A DNA stretch of 64,000 nucleotides, taken from contig JAJEKV010000020.1 in the NCBI GenBank assembly GCA_021234155.1, positions 1,661,275 to 1,725,274 of the forward strand. Reading direction: 5' to 3'. The notes beneath the pieces were generated by a model. That model searched no databases and had not been told where the DNA came from. It saw only the letters and a program-made list of their open reading frames with translations. Shown here in pieces: positions 22,400 to 33,889 of this stretch. Both the position numbers and the translations under genes were made by a program. The DNA is from Isoetes taiwanensis. Lineage: Eukaryota > Streptophyta > Lycopodiopsida > Isoetales > Isoetaceae. Positions within the stretch are counted from its first letter, which is position 1, and every line of letters starts with the position of its first letter.

Positions 22400-24691
22400 A
22401 GAAAGGAAGGAAGGAAGGAAGTATATTTTAACGTCCACGGAGGCCAACTGGCCTATGAGACGGTTTTACAATATAGCGGAAAGTTTCCAAACACAAAAGA
22501 AAACCACAAAAACCCTGTACAATGTGTCTCTACCACTGCGATGAACAAAACCCCATGTGGGAGGAAAAACCCTTGTAGTAGGCGTTGAGAGGCCCTATCT
22601 GGGCGCTCAAATTCCCTGTGCTATGAGGGACTCCCTGACGGTGGAGACTTGCAGAATGTAAGATGCAAGACGTGCCACCATTGGCGAAGCCAGCAGTTGA
22701 TGAATTGCGATCTCAGAGCATCTGAGATCGGCATGAGCTGCTCGGATGTGTGCATATGCTGGGCATTCCTGTAGAGCATGGTGTTCATCTTCTACTATCT
22801 GCATGTGATAGCACTGGCATAATCTCTCATGCCGGGGGGATTCCCCGCCTCCATCCGGTACCCGGTGGCTGCCTCAATTCTGAGATGGTGGGACCCTGTC
22901 CTTATTGCAGCTATAGCTCTCCGTTTCTTGGTGGAGATGTGTGCCTTCAAATACTGGTGGGGGCCGTGTTCAAGCGACGGATTGACCTGTGTGTGGTAGT
23001 GCTCTGTTTTGGGCTTTGCAAGAGTGGGCGCATCCCACAGAGAGGCAAAGAAAGCTCATTCAAATGCAGCGGCTCGCCTCATGATATCCGACATATCCAT
23101 AATGTGTTGATAGTCTATGGACCATCTTGCGAACCATCCCCTACAATGCTCCTGCCACACTCTCTTCAGACGTTGTGGCCCTTGTGCCAATAACAGAGCC
23201 CGGGGAGGAAGACGTTGTGCATCCATTCTGTCAACCTTATGGAAATACGCAAGATGCCTGCGCATAGCAGAATGCTGCAGGGGCCAAAAGCCAGTCTCAT
23301 ACAGTAAAATTGGATAAGGCACCGTGTCCTTGACGCCTAGGCTGTATGTCAGGAAAGCCTTCTGTACCCTCTCTAGCTTATCCCAAGTACCCTTGCTAAC
23401 CGCTGGTCCCCAGACCTCCACCCCATACAACAAGACTGGTTCCACGAGTGCTTGGAACAGGTGTGCTTTGCGTGCCCAATCGCAAAGATCTATTCTATAA
23501 CAGCTATTCTGCATTGCATACAGGGCTTTCCATCCCGTGCTGACCCTTCTTTCTACACAGTCATCCCATAGCATGTTAGCAGAGAAATCGATTCCCAGAT
23601 ACTTAAAGGTCCTTACAACTTCCATCCTTTGTCCTCTGTAATAGAAGTCTGGGATATCATGCTGCGCAGATAGGATTGGCAACAACTTGGTTTTCTGCTG
23701 GTTGACTGTCATTCCTGTTATGTCACAGAATTGACTGAGAGCATCCAAATGTTCTTGCATACTCCTAGCTATATGGGATAATAAGCCCAGATCGTCTGCA
23801 TAGAGCAACTGTTTTACTGTATATGCCTCTGGCAACTGCGGGCCACCACCTCCGTGTCCTTACATCCAGGTCTCCAACTTGTCAATATAGAGCCCAAAAA
23901 GCGTTGGAGATAACGGGCATCCCTGTTTAACACCTATGGTGCTGTTCACCCGGTGGTCTGACGCAGGCAAAGTGGCATATATTCCGTCATAGAGCTAGCA
24001 GATAGCATTCTGCAAATCCTGTGGGACACGTAGCTCCTGCAAGCGTTGCCAACAGGTCCCGAGGGACCGTATCATATGCCGTCTTAAAATCCACGAAACA
24101 GCAATACAAGTCACGTCGTGCATTGCGGCTAGCTTCCATAAGGATTCTGAGAGCAAAAATATGATCACTCGTGGAGTGGGCAGGGCGAAAACCTGCCTGG
24201 CCAACTGCACGTACTCCACTTTCCTCCGCCCATTGCGTTAACTTCTTCTCCAGCACACCTGCTAGAAGTTTTGCGAGTAACGGGCTCACCATGATCATAC
24301 GGTAGTTGGTGGAGTCATCCCTGCTTCCCGTCTTATGAATAGGGGTGACCTTGCTAACCATCCATTCCTGCGGGAGGCCCTCTCTGATGGCCTGATTGAT
24401 TATCCCTGTCAAAGGCCCGAGCAAAGCTGGCCCACCCCATTTCAACAGGTCGGCCTGAAGTTCCCGCAAGTCCTTTGCTTTACCATTAGCAAGATGCCTA
24501 AGGCCCTGGTGGATGTCCGCCTCTGAGAGCTGTAGTATTTCTCCTAGTTGATCTGCCACATCGGCAATTGCTCCTGGGGGGTCATACAACTCCTCCAACC
24601 GCTGTCTCCACTGGTCTGAGGTAACATTGCCAGGTGGTTGATGCCTTTTATACAACACCCTATGCCAAAAGGGACCCATTAATAAAAACAA
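22400..24691 (-). mobile_element. LINE-type non-LTR retrotransposon, broken
   Basis: The minus strand carries an L1-like reverse transcriptase. Order: LRHLANGKAKDLRELQADLL (about 24470), VTPIHKTGSRDDSTNYRMI (about 24340), GQAGFRPAHSTSDHIFALRI (about 24190), CFVDFKTAYDTVPRDLL with the first catalytic Asp (about 24080), then after a frameshift GVKQGCPLSPTLFGLYID (about 23910), the YADD active site (about 23800), the FKYLGI thumb motif (about 23610) and an extended C-terminal region to 23056. A distal cysteine/histidine motif, VEDEHHALQECPAY (about 22780), closes it. The element ends near 22400 in a (TTCC)n-like tail. Frameshifts near 23990, near 23840 and after 23056, plus a stop, make it inactive as read. 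The endonuclease is not seen, so it is probably 5' truncated. Confidence 0.85.
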
Positions 24692-25585
24692 GCTTCAATT
24701 GTATTCATATGTAAGTTGGCTAATAAGGACGGCAAACACAACATGGTGACCATTAAGCTATCCAACTCTTAGTACTATCTCAAATGAACATTTAGGAAAT
24801 TCAAAGCACTGTCATCTGTATGTTAACATGCAACACATACCAAATATTTTTTGTCGTCTGTATGTTAGCATCTAGCATATACCAAATATTCTCCATTCAT
24901 ACTTGGGACGTATAGTAGTAAATAAAATTTGGCAAACATTTGACATTTAACAAGTTAATTTCTATTATGCTCATTCTATTACCAATTATGTAAAATGAGG
25001 GTTTGTACTGAATAAGATAAGAAAGGATGTAATTGTAGTATAAATAAGGTAGAATATGAAGTAGGTTTGGCATGAGAAATCATATGGCCATTCACTCTCT
25101 TTCACAAACCACATTCCTCATAGTCAAAGAATCCTAGAACATGAGGGAATTTTGGGGAGGTTTTTTTTACTTCTTTACACCATTTTCGAATTAACACAAA
25201 AATTCCTTATGATGATTTTGGAAAAGAGAAATGTTCGCGGGGGCCAAGGCCGCCGCGATAAATTTCTTGTTTATTTAAAGTTTTTCAGTACATCAATTTT
25301 GACAATAATTAAATGTTAATAATAAATATGTCAAAGGTCCAAATCATAGTCTTCTTCATTTTTTTTGTTTGTCTCTGCTTGGTCCTTTTCTGTCGCCTGC
25401 TCCTTTCCTGGTGACTTACCCCTGTCTACTTCTATAATATCTTCAGGAATAGTAGTTGGAGCCACTTATTTCAGCTATGCAAAGGTAGCTTCATCATCTA
25501 AAGAGCTAGTTTGAACGGAGACTGTATCTCTGAAGAGGTCAACTTGGCATAATCAGATGACGATTTGGCGCCTAACTCTTGATGC
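24692..25585. other. AT-rich stretch with a short direct duplication
   Basis: No gene is recognised. A repeat of about 40 bp, gtctgtatgtta followed by catataccaaatatt-like sequence, occurs at about 24813-24850 and 24855-24890 with minor changes. Confidence 0.5.
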
Positions 25586-26601
25586 TCATCTGGTAAGGTA
25601 GGGTAAGGCAGCCAATCTCATCTTGATGAAGTTCACAACTTCTTTGTCTATATCCACTGCTACACAATTGCGGCCTTTCTTAACTGCACAAGCTATTGTT
25701 GTACCAGAGCCAGAAAAAGCATCAAGCATATCCAATCTCCTGGACGTGAAAACATGTCTAGGACATGATTGATCATCTTTTGTGGCTTCCGATAGTGATT
25801 AACTATTCTCCCTTGTGCACTAGGGTCTTGCAGCTTCTGCAACACTCTGGAAATTCTAAGACATTGGAAAAATTCTGGAAGGCTATTGTGTTAAAGTGCT
25901 CCATGGTGCATTTCCCATCGAAACTCTAGTAAGCAACATGGAGATATTAAACCTTGCTCAGCAACCTGGGTCCTCCACCATGGTAGTTTATATTCGTATG
26001 ATATCTATAGAAATAAAAGTACAGTCAGTAACAAAAACAAAACAAGGAACCAACAAAGTAAAGAAAACTAAATGAATCATATTCTGGAATAGAAAATGAA
26101 AAGAAAAAGGTCAACATGCAAGCAACTTGGTCAACAGAATTGAAACACGCAAAGAAGAAACGACTGTATTCTAGAATTAAAATACTTACCAGACCATGTT
26201 CTCGTAACCTGCTTGCACAGGGGATCCGAAATGGTTCTTGAATGTGGACTCCACAAGGTGGGCTTGCATGCTGGTGAAACACAACAAGATTCAAAATCGG
26301 ACGGCTCTGCTTCTAAGGTCCTTCCATCTGCCAAAGTTCTTTCCTCCCGTGCCAACCTCACAAGGTGCATAAAACCTTCTGAAAGGTCCTTGTTTTTGTT
26401 TTTATTTTTGGTCTGTGAACAGAATGTGAATTTAGCACATGGATAAAACAAAAGTCGTTTATTAAGGCAATGTACCCATCCTTCAAAATTTGGAGCGTAC
26501 TGAACAATACGCTTGTCACAAGTCGCAACGGGATAAAGTTTCCTGCACCTTTCCCAAGTTTCGACGTTAAGTTGGTCCATCAAACATGTCTGACATGTCA
26601 T
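25586..26601 (-). pseudogene. N4/N6-type DNA methylase-like gene relic
   Basis: The minus strand encodes the C-terminal motif block of the N-4/N-6 DNA methylase fold. A lead-in with YRKPQKMINHV and FSRPGD is followed by motif I LDAFSGSGTT and then KKGRNCVAVDIDKEVVNFI, matching the family pattern KPxxLxxxI..SxPGDxxLDPFxGSGTT..A..xGRxxxGxExDxxY. This family adds methyl groups to adenine N6 or cytosine N4 from S-adenosylmethionine. An intron at 26005-26189 (GTAAGT donor, TTTCTATAG acceptor) joins REHGL to ISYEYKLPWWRTQVAEQGL in frame. One in-frame TAA after MHHGAL and a one-base shift just before motif I break the frame. An upstream segment (26300-26601) with CxxC-type cysteines may be part of the same gene. 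The catalytic (D/N/S)PP(Y/W) motif is not located, so activity cannot be claimed. Confidence 0.6.
26005..26189 (-). other. Intron in the methylase-like relic
   Basis: Donor GGTCTG|GTAAGT and acceptor TTTATTTCTATAG. Removing it joins two open stretches in one frame (REHGL + ISYEYK). Confidence 0.55.
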
Positions 26602-26812
26602 GACCTTCTTTTGGCTGAGATAAAAAGCTTAAACGTGTAAGTAAAAAGGTAATCATATTCCAGAATAGAACCAAGCATTTTATGCAAAGAAAAGTATATT
26701 CTAGAATACACAAGTGCTAGCCTTTACTCTTCAAGAACCGCAAAAGTGTATTTTGGAATACACATTTGCCCTCCAAGAACAACAAAATTGTATTCCGGAA
26801 TACACTTTTGCC
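26079..26812. repeat. Scattered TATTCNNGAATA palindromes
   Basis: Six short palindromes of one type lie within about 730 bp: attctggaat (26082), attctagaat (26169), attccagaat (26657), attctagaat (about 26698), attttggaat (about 26751) and attccggaat (about 26794). The last three lie in imperfect 50-bp repeats that share a gccctccaagaa-like stretch. The core TTCnnGAA also resembles a heat-shock element unit, but no promoter is evident. Confidence 0.55.
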
Positions 26813-26939
26813 CTTCAAGAATAAGACGATTGTAGTTCATTCCTTAGTGTGACTATACCACTCCGCCCTCCCATGATATTGCTGCTGTTTTGAACTAAAC
26901 CTTTTTAAAACCATAGGAGATATTGTTGATCTACCTCCT

Positions 26940-28260
26940 CTTGACCTTGATCTTTTAGGCCCTTCACATAGACAAGTGCAACATAATAGAAGATCATGCA
27001 AGAGGAAGGAGCTCATTACTGCTGAAATTCCTAAAATAGTGGACCCTCATGAACCAAATCAAGGCTCAACCAGATCTGGTAGAAAAACTTATCTTGCCTC
27101 TAAGGTTGTTGATGTGCTCAAGGAAGCCATACGGCAATGGAATGGTCATTCAACACGATCACTTTATTGGTTGGTGCCTCTCGATGAAGACTCTCAAGAA
27201 CCATTAACAGTTCAAGAAACTTTATCTCTATGCCAAGCAATAGCAACAAGTTATGTAATCCGAATATTGATTCTCTCTATTGATGAATGGAACATGGAAA
27301 CTCACTCCTCTCCCACTCTGGAAAAAAGTTGGCCACTAAAATGGCTGTTCAAATTCAAGTGCAATGTTGCAGTTCAAATGGACTGTTTTAAGGCATGGTC
27401 TATTGCATGTAGGTTCTCATAAGTTGTTGGTGTATTGATTTTATAGATACATTTTCTCCAATGGTGTGAATGTCATCATTCAAACTCTATTTGCTATGGC
27501 TCGACTCTAGAGTTCTGTGAAGGCTATCCATGAGAATTAGGCGTGTAAACACAAGAAGGCCTTATATGGTTTGAAACAGTTCTCTAAAGCCGAATTTGAT
27601 CGCATGAATGGTTACCTTCTTAGTCTCAGGTTTGGGAGTACCTCCGCTGATGGCAATTATATGTGCATCGTATGGAGGAGTTCTTTGTTATAGTTTCTTT
27701 AGATGTTGATGAATGTTTCTTGCTGGCCAATTCTATTGTTCTCTTCAATTAAGTGAAGAGCCAACTTTCCATGGAGTTCCAGATGTCTGGCATAGGTGAG
27801 ATTCATTTCAACTTTATTGACATTGTGAGGCAAACTGGGCTAGAGAGCGAGATACGAGATGATCCACTTCAACATTTGTATCCTATATGGGCAATTGTCT
27901 TATCCCTTGGAAGAGCAAAAAGCATCCATCAAAGGCACTATCATGCACTGAAGCTGAGTATATAGTTTCTAGTTCTACAATATAAAAGTCATATGGTTAA
28001 GAAAACTACTAAGCAGAATCATGCTTTCACAAGAAGAGCACATCATTCTTTATTGTGATAACAAGAGTGCAGTGGAGTTCGCTTATTCTTCCGAGTATCA
28101 CGCTAGGAACAAGAGATATCGCGACACTAGATATCATTTCATACATGAGCAAATGAGGAATGGAGTAAATAACATGCTCGATTGTTAAACAGAAGACACG
28201 ATAATAGATTTGCTGGCAAAGCCACTCACTCAAGATAAGTTAGATTGCTCGTGAATAGTG
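26940..28260 (+). pseudogene. Decayed Ty1/copia pol (RT and RNase H)
   Basis: Remnants of copia pol appear in order on the plus strand through several frames: KWLFKFKCNVAVQMDCFKA (about 27340), a decayed DTFSPMV (about 27450), KALYGLKQFSKAEFDRMNGY (about 27555), a decayed VSLDVDECF at the polymerase active site (about 27700), WKSKKHPSKALSCTEAEYI of RNase H (about 27910) and YCDNKSAVEFAYSSEYHARN (about 28055), ending near LLAKPLTQDKLD (about 28215). Many stops and shifts show it is old. It is distinct from the younger copia element at 41432. Confidence 0.8.
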
Positions 28261-28432
28261 GTAGTGGCATAACTATCAATCAACCTCTCTACTGACGTGT
28301 CCAAAAGACACGCTTCTGTAAAATGGATCTCTATAATGCATTTGTCCAATTCATATAAATTTTGTCTATGTGTAACCTTTTTGTTGCTCTATTCAATACA
28401 AAAGCCACTTATCTATTTCCACTATATCCGTT

Positions 28433-29020
28433 GTGCAGATACCCCTTGCCTTCTGTAAGATCTTTGCTACATATGCCCAAAAGCTTTCCTCTACACAATC
28501 AGGTTTTCTACCACAACTTTGTATTTTAATTAATATGGCTACACCTTATGAGGCCATATATTGGGCAAGAAGGCATGCTCATGAGATTGATTACTTGAAA
28601 CTAGAATTTGTAAAGGTATATGACAGTGTCGATTGGATCTTTTTGGAAAAGTGTTTATTTGCACCTTGGCTTTGATGCACAATTCACAATTGATGTCACG
28701 AGATTCACTATTCTGCTCATCCTATTCCCTTTCCCTCCTTTTTGAGAGAAGAGGAAAGATTTATATTTATCATTACATAAAGTTAATAGAGGAGGATCAA
28801 GAATAATCAAACCCTTTTCCTGGAAAATTACCTTTGGATGAGCATTTTATTGTTCTTTTTCAAGGAGAGCCATTTGGATTCTTTCAGATTCACCATGGCA
28901 TTCATCAGGATTTGCCCATTGGCACCGTTGCTATTCACAATTGTGGCAGAGGTCCTCGTTAGATATTTTCACTTGCTGCATAAGATAGCATCTCGCATGG
29001 ATCCCCATGCATGATGGGCC
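28433..29020 (+). pseudogene. LINE reverse transcriptase fragment
   Basis: QSGFLPQLCILINMATPYEA, then YLKLEFVKVYDSVDWIFLEK, corresponds to the GF.p.R...dN and LKLDFxKAYDxVDWxFL blocks (the latter with the first catalytic Asp) of L1-type plant LINEs. After a frame change, GIHQDLPI and then LLFTIVAEVLVRYF (about 28930) correspond to GxRQGCPLxPxLFxIxxE. The fragment has no YxDD or endonuclease and is a separate insertion from the LINE at 22400-24691. Confidence 0.75.
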
Positions 29021-29950
29021 GCAGGAGATTTGCAATTAATATATAGAATGATACATTCCTTTTCCTAAAAGTGGGTAAGCAAAATTTGCATAATGCCCCC
29101 TCAGTTTTGGACTCCTTTTCTTTAGCATCTGACATCTTTCTTGGGTGGCAGAAGTGTATGTACTGCATTGTGGATACTTGACCATGACTGGCCCTAACCA
29201 ATATTTCTCTGATCTTCTCTGCAATTGTTATGTCATGATTATCTTACATATCAGAAAGTGATACAACATGTAGTCGCCATTAAATTCAAACTTTTCGCAT
29301 TAATGAAATCTAGGTAAGCATTATTGAGACATTGTGCCACTATCCTTGGCTTCTATTCAGTTATAAGAAAAAAGTTCATTCATGCTTTTCTAACCTACTA
29401 CAATTGATTTTTTTAATGGATCTAGCATTTGCTTTACATGTATACATGAGACCATCAAAGGTGCGAGATTATGTGCATGTTGTCAGTTATAGGTTATTGA
29501 AGATGAAAGCTATACACTTTTGAAATGTCATGCTTTTGAGATATCATGAGTTGTTATTTGATATTAGCATTCAATTCCATGCTCCCATAACTTCTAAGAG
29601 CACCATCTGTGCATGACTTGGCATTATACATACTTGATGTTCTAGATACACGCCTTCAATTGTTTCTATTCTATTCCTCCATAGTCACCATGCTCTACTT
29701 ATTTATTTATTTCTGATTGTCTAGTATCATCAATACTGCAAGTGAAGCAAATCCATGGATTAGCCACACCAACTATACCTATTTAGACTCGATACAATGT
29801 ACTGTCGCAATATAAATTGCAACATCTTATGGATGAAGGAAATAAGTATACACACCTTAACACTCCGCTCCTTGGGTTTTTATGCCTAAAACAGTCATAA
29901 CGCCCTAGGATTTTTTCACGAAGGCTCATAACACCCTCAGAGCAGGGTGT
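29021..29950. other. AT-rich non-coding stretch
   Basis: No recognisable gene or repeat family. At the right end, short ataacgccct and ataacaccct units begin, leading into the foldback element. Confidence 0.5.
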
Positions 29951-29956
29951 TAAAAG

Positions 29957-30158
29957 AGATAACGCCCAGGCCCTCAGGCTTAATGGGAATAAAATTCTTG
30001 GGCAATATGGCCATGGCCAAAATGGCTTGGGCGTGCGCCCGCACGCCCTCGCCATTTTGGCCATGGCCATATTGCCCTTGAAATTTTTGCCATTTTGGCC
30101 ATGGCCATATTGCCCTTGAATTTTATTCCCATAATGCCCTCTGGCCAGGGCGTTATCT
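29957..30158. repeat. Foldback (inverted-repeat) element
   Basis: Arms of about 70 bp pair almost perfectly. The left arm (29957-30026) starts agataacgccc and ends gccaaaatggc; the right arm (30089-30158) starts gccattttggcc and ends gggcgttatct. A third partial copy of the right arm lies at 30051-30082. The loop contains its own hairpin, gggcgtgcgcccgcacgccc (30029-30048). Upstream, ataacaccct and agggtgtta form another small hairpin (about 29929-29952). It looks like a foldback MITE, but no target duplication is clear. Confidence 0.85.
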
Positions 30159-30789
30159 ACCCCTTACAAGCAATGCTGAATTTGCAAATCAGGGCTCTGA
30201 TCACATGGGACCGAACAAATTGCATGCACTAAAAGCTTGGATTGCAAAAATGAACAACTCATAGTCAAAAGTAGATCTATAGCTAACATGTTGCTAGACA
30301 TCCCCTGATAGTAGGCACGACAGCAGGCATGATGATGCACATTTGATGATAAAAACTCCCATGCATTCATTTGTCCCTAAAACAACACACAATATCATCT
30401 AAACATAAATTCAAAATTCTTGGTGATACTATGGAAGGAAAGAAACATAATATATCCACAGGATCATTGACCAAAAACCAACTATTGAGATTGGAACGAA
30501 ATCCAAAAGCACACAATCTTTTTTTTTTTTGAAGGAAAGGAACTGTTTTTTTTTGTTGTGATACAAAGAACACACACGGAACCGAACCGTGAAACAGAAA
30601 GAATCAAGGTGCTAATGCATTGTGGCAAAGGCAAGAGACATCTTATAGTCCCCATAAAAAGCAAATGGATATTCCATGGTTTATCCCCACCATGTCTTAG
30701 GGTTTGCCTTAGGGGCAAAAAATAGGGACAGCTAAGCTCCAAGCTGGACGATCTAACAAGATCATAATTTTCCCGGGTGTTTAACTGCT

Positions 30790-31330
30790 ATACAAGTTTC
30801 TCATTTCTTTCTTTGACCGATCTTCATGCGCATCATCGCACAGTTTGGATCAAAGGATCGCAGGTACTGCTTCATTTTGTGCTCTATTGTATCCCTTTTT
30901 AATGCCCGAAATCATATTCATATTCTTGGATATTAGCATTCTAATTTCTATCCAATCTTATGAGAAAAATGAAAATCTATGGTTCTTAGCTATAGAATAT
31001 GTACATTTATGTGTAGGCACGCCATTGGGATCAAATGAAATGAAAAATTAGAATGTATAGGTTTCTAGCTGTCTTCTTGAAGCCTGTTGCTACACATTTG
31101 TGTTTACATCTGATATTCATCACTTTTTGAGTTTCTTCTATATGGATAACAGCTTTTAAAATTGTATGCAGATTTATGTGAGAAGAATTATGCTGTAATG
31201 TACTACAGAAGAATGTTATTGAAGGAAGAAGTTTCAGAGGGTTAAACGTAAAGCTTCTATCAATCCCTTTTTTTTTGTAATGGACGATGATTTGGCTCTT
31301 GTACTTACACATTTGCTATTCTGTTCTTAG
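30790..31330 (+). promoter_or_regulatory. Probable 5' UTR exon and leader intron of the ADP/ATP carrier
   Basis: A donor GATCGCAG|GTACTG ends a short exon at 30863, and a pyrimidine-rich acceptor CTGTTCTTAG ends at 31330, 25 bases before the ATG. A leader intron of about 467 bp is therefore likely. The transcription start is not determined; the T-rich sequence around 30790-30830 may lie near it. Confidence 0.45.
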
Positions 31331-31355
31331 CCAGAGGTCTTTTCAAGCTTTATAA

Positions 31356-32787
31356 ATGGAAGATCGCTATAAATTTCCAAGTGTGGTCCAGAAGCTTTCA
31401 GGGCAAGTTCTATCATCAAAACTTCCATCTCAAACCCATGTTCTACCAAAAACTTATTATGATGATCTGACAGTGTGCCATGCGAAAAGAATTCTCATGA
31501 CACAAAGATGGCCAGATAAACTTTTTCATGCTGCTTCTGCACCTAAGGCCATTGGCATTCCACTCCTTGTGCCAGCACCTGCTGAGAAAGGAGCCTCCCA
31601 CTTTTTGACAGATTTTCTCATGGGAGGAGTCTCTGCTGCTGTTGCCAAAACTGCTGCTGCGCCAATTGAGCGCGTTAAGCTGCTTATACAGAACCAGGAT
31701 GAAATGATTAAGCAAGGCCGCCTTGCAGAACCATACAAGGGAATATCTGAATGCTTCCAAAGGACTTTGCGCGATGAAGGAGCTATTTCCTTCTGGCGTG
31801 GAAACCTTGCCAACGTTATTCGCTATTTTCCCACTCAGGTATGAAGTAATAGTTTAGCCATATTGTGCAGTTTCATAAAAGTAACAATTGAATGAAATTT
31901 TACTTTTACTATGAATATATATTGTTACAATTGTTATACATGTTGTAACATTGTCTCAAATATTGTGCAGGCATTAAACTTTGCCTTCAAAGACTACTTC
32001 AAAAAGCTCTTCAACTTCAAGAAGGAAAGAGATGGTTATTGGTGGTGGTTTGCTGGGAATATGGCATCTGGAGGAGCAGCTGGAGCTACATCTCTCCTCT
32101 TTGTATATTCACTCGACTATGCTCGAACTCGTCTAGCAAATGATGCCAAGTCTGCAAAGAAAGGCGGTGGGGAAAGACAGTTTAATGGCCTCGTGGATGT
32201 GTACAAAAAGACACTTAGTTCAGATGGCATAGCTGGATTGTATCGTGGATTTAACATATCATGCCTAGGTATCATTGTATACAGAGGCCTCTACTTTGGG
32301 ATGTATGATTCCTTGAAGCCAGCTATTATCATTGGACCACTTGAGGTATATAACCTTCTCTTTTATTTAGCACATGGATTAGTAAATGAGTTAATGCTAA
32401 CTTTGGTATGAGGTAGTTATAAGCATTATAAGCTGCTATTCTCTCCAGGGTTTCTTACTAAGTTTGCACTTTATATTTTTGCTACAGGGATCATTTCTTG
32501 CAAGTTTTCTACTTGGATGGAGTATTACAATTGGTGCTGGCTTAGCATCCTATCCCATTGATACTATCCGTCGTCGAATGATGATGACTTCTGGCACAGG
32601 TGTAAAATACAATGGCTCGTATGATTGTTTCAAGCACATTGTTGCCAAAGAAGGGCCAAAATCTTTGTTTAAAGGCGCTGGAGCAAATGTTTTGCGTGCT
32701 GTAGCAGGTGCTGGTGTTCTTGCGGGATATGATCAACTGCAATTGATCTTTTTCGGCAAAGCATATGGATCTGGTGGTGGCAGTTGA
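31356..32787 (+). CDS. Mitochondrial ADP/ATP carrier (three exons)
   Basis: Coding exons 31356-31838, 31971-32345 and 32488-32787 join to 385 codons plus a stop. Donors are CTCAG|GTATGA and TTGAG|GTATAT; acceptors are TTGTGCAG and TTTGCTACAG. The product exchanges cytosolic ADP for matrix ATP across the inner mitochondrial membrane. It has an N-terminal presequence-like extension of about 80 residues, as in plant carriers. Three mitochondrial carrier repeats follow, with signatures PIERVK (residues 103-108), SLDYARTR (exon 2) and PIDTIR (exon 3), and the family-specific RRRMMM nucleotide-carrier signature (residues 314-319). Exon joins such as [14 protein letters not shown] match the family. 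No stops or shifts. This is the only clearly intact single-copy-type host gene in the window. Confidence 0.96.
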
Positions 32788-33870
32788 AGATGGCAAGAAT
32801 GCTATTATGCATAACACCATTCCTGAATCATGTGATCCGTTAACGAAATCTGGCCCTTCATTTATCTATTTGCCAATATTTAACTACTTTTTGACACAAT
32901 GCCCATGTTATGCAATGTGGATACTACTTCATTATTTCACATTCTCACTTATTGTCAAATCTCAAGACCACAGGGGCAGTAATGGTCAATAATCAATGCT
33001 AGACCTTTGTTTTGAATGGCCTCTTGCAATTCAGTGTGAAAGGAGCCACATTGGCAACTTGGAAGCACCTATGATCGCCATGTGGCAACCTCCATGTCGA
33101 AAATCCACACTGATGTCATCTAGAGACCTAGGGATTTTGGACAATCTTGATGGTCATGGCTTCCTAGTTGTGGCCTTTCAATTTTACCTTGTCTTGCGTT
33201 GGCTAAATGTCCTTGCTTGTTTTCTTTCTTGTTTCTTTGCGATTTTTATCTATTTCAGAATATATTTCTTATGGATGGATGTTGCTTGTTACGGTTGGAT
33301 GTTGCTCGGGAGATCAATTTCCATGACTTATTCATATCAGGGGCCATTTCTTGCTTTGTGCTTAAAAAACAACATTTTTCTTTGTTCTTTCAAATTTGTA
33401 GGGTTAAAGTTTGTCCACGCAAAGTTCTACCAGGTTGATGATTGTTGTTGAGTTTTTGAAAATGTTTATAAACTAACTAGTGATCTTTAATATTTTGGAA
33501 ATGTTTATTAACCAACTAGTGATCTTTAATATCTCCTCGACGACGCGCTCCAATTAATATAGGCTATCATCTTAAGGCACACTCCAAGTAATATATACAT
33601 TTGGTCTCATACTTTTTTTGGGTTGCCCCTAGGGGGCAATCCCTTGCTTATGTGGGTTTTTGGCATATTTCTGATATATGTCAGTATATGCCTGGAATAT
33701 GCCAAAAACTGCTCCAAACTTGCTATGGGCAGTAAACTATCGATCACCCTTGTTGATGTGCGACCGCTGTTCGAACCGTCTAACTGGCTGTGTGTTTTTG
33801 CCAGTGTTTGTTTTTGGCTCGCTAAGCTGCTGAGGATGAATCGCAGACATAATTTTCTCAAAAAAAAGAT
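32788..33870. other. 3' flank of the carrier gene; small repeats
   Basis: No further gene is recognised. A 35-bp direct repeat ending aactagtgatctttaatat occurs at about 33460-33494 and 33500-33532. Hairpins: gggttgcccc with ggggcaatccc (33621-33644) and tttttggcatatt with aatatgccaaaaa (about 33657-33709). Confidence 0.5.
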
Positions 33871-33889
33871 TAAGCAAGTAGGATCGCAG

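Noticed and set aside
31443-31813. Minus-strand ORFs across the ADP/ATP carrier exon
   Set aside because: Shadows of the well-supported plus-strand gene.
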